Positions 59,880 to 64,000 of a stretch of DNA of 64,000 nt are shown here, piece by piece (within the stretch, counting starts at the first letter, position 1; every line of letters starts with the position of its first letter). Under the pieces are notes generated by a model. The model saw nothing but the letters and a program-made list of their open reading frames with translations. It was not told the origin of the DNA and did no database searches. This DNA comes from Streptomyces xanthophaeus. GTDB taxonomy: Bacteria > Actinomycetota > Actinomycetes > Streptomycetales > Streptomycetaceae. The position numbers were made by a program, and so were the translations under genes. The stretch spans positions 310,001-374,000 of the forward strand of contig NZ_JOFT01000017.1 in NCBI RefSeq assembly GCF_000725805.1, read 5' to 3'.

Positions 59880-60404
59880 ATGACCACCAGTGACGGATCC
59901 CATCGCACCGAACCCTCCACCACCGCCGACGAGCGCGAGATGCTGGACGGCTGGCTCGACTACCACCGTGCCACCCTCGCCTGGAAGTGCGAGGGCCTCG
60001 GCGACGAGCAGCTGCGCCGCACTTCCCTCGCCCCTTCGGAACTCAGTCTGCTGGGCCTCGTACGGCACTTGGCGGAGGTGGAGCGGTACTGGTTCCGGGA
60101 GATCATCCAGGGCGAGGAGCTCCCCGAGCTGTACTGCACGAGCGAGGAGCCGGACGGAGACTTCCACTTCACCGACACGGACACCTGGGCCGAGGCCGAG
60201 CAGGTGTGGCAGACGGAGGTGGAGCTGGCCCGGCAGGCCGTCAAGGGCCTTTCGCTGGACGCCCGGTCGGACCCGGCGAGCCACCACCGCGGTGAGGAGT
60301 TCAGCCTGCGCTGGGTGTACACCCACATGATCGAGGAGTACGCGCGCCACAACGGCCACGCCGATCTGCTGCGCGAGCAGATAGACGGGGCCACGGGCGA
60401 GTAG
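59880..60404 (+). CDS. DinB/DUF664 family protein
   Basis: A 174-aa four-helix-bundle protein. LDYHRATLAWKCEGLGDEQL, LGLVRHLAEVERYWFRE and WVYTHMIEEYARHNGHADLL hold the metal-binding His triad of DinB-like proteins; some use mycothiol in actinobacteria. ATG 59880; an ATG three codons upstream is also open. Confidence 0.9.
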   Translation: MTTSDGSHRTEPSTTADEREMLDGWLDYHRATLAWKCEGLGDEQLRRTSLAPSELSLLGLVRHLAEVERYWFREIIQGEELPELYCTSEEPDGDFHFTDTDTWAEAEQVWQTEVELARQAVKGLSLDARSDPASHHRGEEFSLRWVYTHMIEEYARHNGHADLLREQIDGATGE

Positions 60405-60532
60405 CACCGCGCCGCGGGAGCCCGGTCCGCCGCAGACCGATCCGCCGGACACCGCCGTGCGCGTCACCCGTGCGGGGTGAATATCGGCTGCGGGTTTTCG
60501 CAACGGGGTGTTCACACAGCAGAGTTGCGCGG

Positions 60533-61072
60533 GTGCATCCAACCCGAACCACGACAACGCTGTTGCTCGGAGTCGCCTGTGCCGTTTCGGCCGTCTCCGG
60601 CTGTGTGAATGTGAGCCCCGGTCCCGGGCATCCCGCGGGCGCCCCGGCCTCGGGGGTGCCGCCGCACCACGAGCCGCGCGTCGGCCCGGGCAGCCTGCCG
60701 GTGGTCGTCCAGGCACCTGCCCTGGAGGCCTTGAAGGCGGCTCCGGCCCGGCCCGCCCGGCCGGACGCCTCTGCCCCCGCCCCCGCCGGCCCGGTCTCCC
60801 GGAACGCGGCGCGGGAGGCGCCCGTACGGCCCGCGGAGGCGGCGCCGCCGCCCCTCCCCTCGGCCGCCCGGCCCGCACGGCCCGCCGAGCGCACCGCGCA
60901 GCACCCGGGCGGCCGGCCGCAGCGCGCCGGGAAGGACGTGGAGGTGCCGCGCGAGCTGATGCGGGAGCTGCCGGTGCGCCCCTCGGACGTGTGCGCGCTG
61001 GGCCGCCGGCACGGCCACTGGCACCCGGACAGCCCGGAGGCCCGGATCTGCGCCGGTGTCCGCGACGGCTGA
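60533..61072 (+). CDS. Putative lipoprotein, Pro/Ala-rich
   Basis: A 179-aa protein with a lipoprotein signal (TTTTLLLGVACAVSAVSGC, lipobox VSGC). A long Pro/Ala/Arg stalk leads to a small C-terminal domain (ELPVRPSDVCALGRRHGHWH to ARICAGVRDG) with two Cys that could form a disulfide. GTG 60533. Function unknown. Confidence 0.7.
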   Translation: MHPTRTTTTLLLGVACAVSAVSGCVNVSPGPGHPAGAPASGVPPHHEPRVGPGSLPVVVQAPALEALKAAPARPARPDASAPAPAGPVSRNAAREAPVRPAEAAPPPLPSAARPARPAERTAQHPGGRPQRAGKDVEVPRELMRELPVRPSDVCALGRRHGHWHPDSPEARICAGVRDG

Positions 61073-61127
61073 CGCGGCGGCTCTCTGAACACCCTCGGAA
61101 CGGGCTCGGGCGGCCCTCAGAGGGCGC

Positions 61128-61658
61128 TCAGGGGGACTGTTCGGGGAAGGGGCGGTGGTTGCGGGGACCGCCGTCCGGTTCGGTGGCCAGGCGCCGCTCC
61201 AACCGGGCGATGGCGGCCCGTACGCCGTTCCCGTACCCGTCGTCGGACAGGGCTCCGGTGGCCGCCCGGGCCCGGGCCAGGTGGACCCGGGCGGCCTCGG
61301 GCCGCTTGAGCTTGACGTAGTCGGCGGCCAGGCTGAGGTGCAGGGACGGGTAGAAGACCCGCACGGCGAGGTGCGGCTCCGGTTCCGTCTCCTTCGAGAG
61401 GGTGTCGTACCGGAGCCCGTCGGCGGCGGTCAGGGCGCGCAGGTCCCAGGCCAGTTCGTCGGCGGGGTCGTCCTGGGCGTCGGCCAGGTAGTGCGCGAGC
61501 GTGCACCGGTGGAGGGAATCGCCCTCCTCGCCGATCTCGGACCAGAGCTCGCCGAGCCGGTTGCGGGCCTCCTCGCGGTCCCCGGCGTGCAGCAGGATGA
61601 CGGCCTGGCCGATCCTGGTCATGACGGCGTCCTCCGACGCCTCCTGCTGCTCCGTCAA
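61128..61658 (-). CDS. TPR-like protein
   Basis: A 176-aa helical protein with tetratricopeptide-like helix pairs (QAVILLHAGDREEARNRLGE, LHRCTLAHYLADAQDDP, LHLSLAADYVKLKRPEAARV). Found widely in Streptomyces; function unknown. Confidence 0.75.
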   Translation of the reverse strand: MTEQQEASEDAVMTRIGQAVILLHAGDREEARNRLGELWSEIGEEGDSLHRCTLAHYLADAQDDPADELAWDLRALTAADGLRYDTLSKETEPEPHLAVRVFYPSLHLSLAADYVKLKRPEAARVHLARARAATGALSDDGYGNGVRAAIARLERRLATEPDGGPRNHRPFPEQSP

Positions 61659-61753
61659 GGCGGCCTCCGGCTGGCTCTGCCGGACCTGCTCCGGTCCGAT
61701 CGTCTAGAAGCTAGCCGGAGGCACCGGCAATGGCGCCGAGGCGCGGTGGGAGG

Positions 61754-62431
61754 TCAGCCGAGGTCCGGGATCCGCCAGTCGATCGGCTCATGCCCCTGGG
61801 CCGCGACGGCCTCGTCGATCTGGGTGAAGGGCCGGGAGCCGAAGAACTTCTTGGCCGACAGCGGGGAGGGGTGGGCGCCCTTGACGACGACGTGCCGCTC
61901 CTCGTCGATCAGGGGGAGCTTCTTCTGGGCGTAGGCGCCCCACAGGACGAAGACGGCCGGGTCGGGGCGCTCGGACACGGCGCGGATCACCGCGTCGGTG
62001 AACTTCTCCCAGCCCTTGCCCTTGTGCGAATTGGGCTCGGCCTCACGGACGGTGAGCACCGCGTTCAGCAGGAGGACGCCCTGGCGGGCCCACGGCATCA
62101 GGTACCCGTTGTCCGGGACGGGGAGGCCGAGCTCCTCCTTCATCTCCTTGTAGATGTTGCGCAGCGAGGGCGGGGTCTTGACCCCGGGCTGCACGGAGAA
62201 GCACAGGCCGTGGCCCTGGCCGGCGCCGTGGTAGGGGTCCTGGCCGAGGACGAGGACCTTCACCTGGTCGAAGGGCGTGGCCTCCAGGGCGGCGAAGACC
62301 TGGTCGCGGGGCGGGTAGACCGGCCCGTTCGCCCGCTCCTTCTCGACGAACTCGGTGAGTTCCCTGAAGTAGGGCTGGTCCAGCTCCCCGCCGAGGACGG
62401 GGAGCCAGGACTCGGGCAGCATCTGGGTCAC
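61754..62431 (-). CDS. ung: Uracil-DNA glycosylase, family 1
   Basis: A 225-aa base-excision repair enzyme that removes uracil from DNA. It has the water-activating motif GQDPYHG, the uracil-binding LLLNAVLTV region and the DNA-intercalating HPSPLS loop. The GTG at 62431 follows GGAGG at 8-base spacing, so the ten-codon upstream extension is not used. Confidence 0.93.
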   Translation of the reverse strand: MTQMLPESWLPVLGGELDQPYFRELTEFVEKERANGPVYPPRDQVFAALEATPFDQVKVLVLGQDPYHGAGQGHGLCFSVQPGVKTPPSLRNIYKEMKEELGLPVPDNGYLMPWARQGVLLLNAVLTVREAEPNSHKGKGWEKFTDAVIRAVSERPDPAVFVLWGAYAQKKLPLIDEERHVVVKGAHPSPLSAKKFFGSRPFTQIDEAVAAQGHEPIDWRIPDLG

Positions 62432-62521
62432 GGCGACAACCTCCGGTACAAGTTCGTGCAACTGCTCAGAACCTACCGGTGGCCACTGACAACGCCTCCC
62501 CCGCCCGTGCCGCCGCGGCGG

Positions 62522-64000
62522 CTACCAGCTGGTCTTGCGGTACAGCTCCCACATCTGCATGGCGGTCTGCGGGTCCAGCGCCCGCTCGGCGCCCGCGATG
62601 TCCTCGCGTGCGGCGACGTAGAGCTTGCCCTGCCACAGGGGCAGCAGCCGGACGTCCTGGGCGAAGGTCTGCTGGGCCGCCTCGAACTCGCGGACACCGG
62701 CCGACCGGTCACTCTCGCGGCGGGACTTGGGCAGCAGGTCGTTCAGGATGTCGGTGGGCTCGTACGGGGTGCCGACCGCGTTCTCCTTGCCGACGAACGG
62801 CGCGATGAAGTTGTCCGGGTCCGGGAAGTCGGGGAACCAGCCGCGGCCGAAGATCGGGTACTCGCCGTTCTTGTAGCCCTCCTGGAAGGCCTTCCAGGGC
62901 TGGCTGCGCAGGGTGATCCTGAAGAGCCCGCTCTCGTCCAGCTGGCGCTTGAGCTCGGTGAACTCGTCGGCCGTCGAGGAGCCGTAGCGGTCGGTGGTGT
63001 ACCAGAAGGTCAGGTCCACCGGCTGGTTGATCCCGGCGGCCTTGAGGATCTTCTTGGCCTTGTCGACGTCCGCGTGCCCGTACAGGTCGTAGAAGGGCGT
63101 CTTGTGGCCGACGACGCCCTTGGGGACCATCGAGTACAGGGGCTCGGCGGTGCCCTGGTAGACCTTGGAGACGAGGGCCCCGCGGTCGATGATCTGCGCG
63201 ATCGCCTGGCGGACCGGGAGCTTGTTGACCGCCGGGTCCTTGGGGTTGAAGACGAGGTAGCGGATCTCCGCGCCGACGTTCTCGACGACCTGGACGCCCG
63301 CCGCGTGCGAGTCGGGGCTCTGGAGGTCGCGGATCTCGGGGGCGGACAGGCCTCGGTAGGTGGCGTCGATGTCCTTGGACTTGAGGGCCGAGACCATCTT
63401 CGTGGAGTCCGTGAAGTAGCGGATGGTCACCGCGTTGTTACGCCGGTTGGCGAAGCCCGTGTAGCTGTCGTTGCGGCTGAGGACCGACTCGGCGCCTTCC
63501 TTGTACGAGTCGAGGACGTACGGGCCGGAGCCGGTGACCTTGCCGTCCTGGCGGACCTTGTCCGCGGGGTACTCCTTGGGCGCGACCAGGGAGGCGGCGG
63601 GCGAGCCGAGGACGTACGGGAAGGTGGCGTCGGCGGTGTTCAGGTGGAAGACCACCGTGAGCGCGTCGGGGGTCTCGATCTTCTCCAGGCTGCCGAAGAG
63701 GTCCTTCGGGCCGACCTTGGAACCGATGGTCTTGATGCGGTCCAGGGAATGCTTGACGGCCTTGGAGTCGAGGGGCTCCCCGTTGGAGAACTTCATGCCC
63801 TTGCGCAGCGTGCACCGGTACGCCTGGTTCGCGGTGTCCGTGAATTCGCAGTTCTGGGCGGCGTCGGGCTGGGGCTTGGTGGAGCCCGTGGGGAACGCCA
63901 GCAGGGTCTGGTAGACGTTCCGGTACAGCTCCCAGGAGCCGTCCCACGCAGCCGCCGGGTCGAGGGTGCTGGGTGCGCTGGTCGTGCCCACGACGATGCG
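62522..64000 (-). CDS. ABC transporter substrate-binding protein, family 5 (5' end outside window)
   Basis: At least 492 codons, open at base 64000, so the signal peptide is missing. Typical SBP_bac_5 features: SAPSTLDPAAAWDGSWELYR, LRKGMKFSNGEPLDSKAVKH, GSGPYVLDSYKEG and YNVENVGAEIR-type core, ending with an adaptable C-terminal lobe. Binds oligopeptides, nickel or sugars for an ABC importer whose other genes lie beyond the window. Confidence 0.88.
   Translation of the reverse strand, partial: RIVVGTTSAPSTLDPAAAWDGSWELYRNVYQTLLAFPTGSTKPQPDAAQNCEFTDTANQAYRCTLRKGMKFSNGEPLDSKAVKHSLDRIKTIGSKVGPKDLFGSLEKIETPDALTVVFHLNTADATFPYVLGSPAASLVAPKEYPADKVRQDGKVTGSGPYVLDSYKEGAESVLSRNDSYTGFANRRNNAVTIRYFTDSTKMVSALKSKDIDATYRGLSAPEIRDLQSPDSHAAGVQVVENVGAEIRYLVFNPKDPAVNKLPVRQAIAQIIDRGALVSKVYQGTAEPLYSMVPKGVVGHKTPFYDLYGHADVDKAKKILKAAGINQPVDLTFWYTTDRYGSSTADEFTELKRQLDESGLFRITLRSQPWKAFQEGYKNGEYPIFGRGWFPDFPDPDNFIAPFVGKENAVGTPYEPTDILNDLLPKSRRESDRSAGVREFEAAQQTFAQDVRLLPLWQGKLYVAAREDIAGAERALDPQTAMQMWELYRKTSW

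Overview
The window is high-GC actinomycete DNA. Codon usage, GTG starts, GGAGG-type ribosome sites and the gene families present (EF-Tu3, Excalibur proteins, DUF2637, AmcA-type RiPP) point to Streptomyces or a close relative. No rRNA, tRNA or CRISPR array was found.

Layout. (1) 1-11.7 kb is chromosomal core: sbcC (cut by the left edge) and sbcD, a YigZ/IMPACT protein, a CoA-binding protein, an EamA transporter, two left-handed beta-helix proteins, a DedA protein, a GH3 glycosidase, a VapB-like ribbon-helix-helix protein and an Excalibur protein. (2) About 11.68-48.44 kb is an integrated mobile element. (3) 48.4-64 kb is chromosome again: hotdog thioesterase, MFS exporter, spermidine-synthase-like protein, patatin, an EF-Tu3-like tuf, uppP, lnt, ung and a peptide-type ABC binding protein cut by the right edge.

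The element sits in the 3' end of the thioesterase gene, not in a tRNA. The original last codons are stranded at 11674-11706 next to the old convergent terminator. The element supplies a substitute C-terminus at 48395-48436 that encodes the same nine residues with six synonymous changes. An Xis/Int pair lies just inside the right junction, and GTGCTCAG arm-site candidates flank both ends. Replication functions are a plasmid-type initiator (left end) whose linker DNA carries direct repeats and palindromes resembling an origin, and an AAA ATPase plus prim-pol pair (right end). A DUF2637 membrane protein resembles plasmid spread proteins, but no FtsK/TraB translocase, relaxase or phage structural gene was recognised. 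A second tyrosine recombinase with a zinc-ribbon tail (31.6-32.8 kb) suggests a composite history.

The cargo includes a putative RiPP locus (about 18-23.4 kb): an XRE regulator, small partners, a radical SAM/SPASM maturase, an AmcA-like precursor with eight aromatic-X-Asn motifs, a pentapeptide-repeat protein and a possible 2OG/Fe(II) oxygenase. Other cargo includes a ParB-like plus PUA/EVE-like pair, HEPN-type proteins, a 1516-residue protein of unknown function, an ART-like protein and a two-gene zinc-cluster operon. Three small element genes carry apparent single-base frameshifts, which may be real decay or assembly error.
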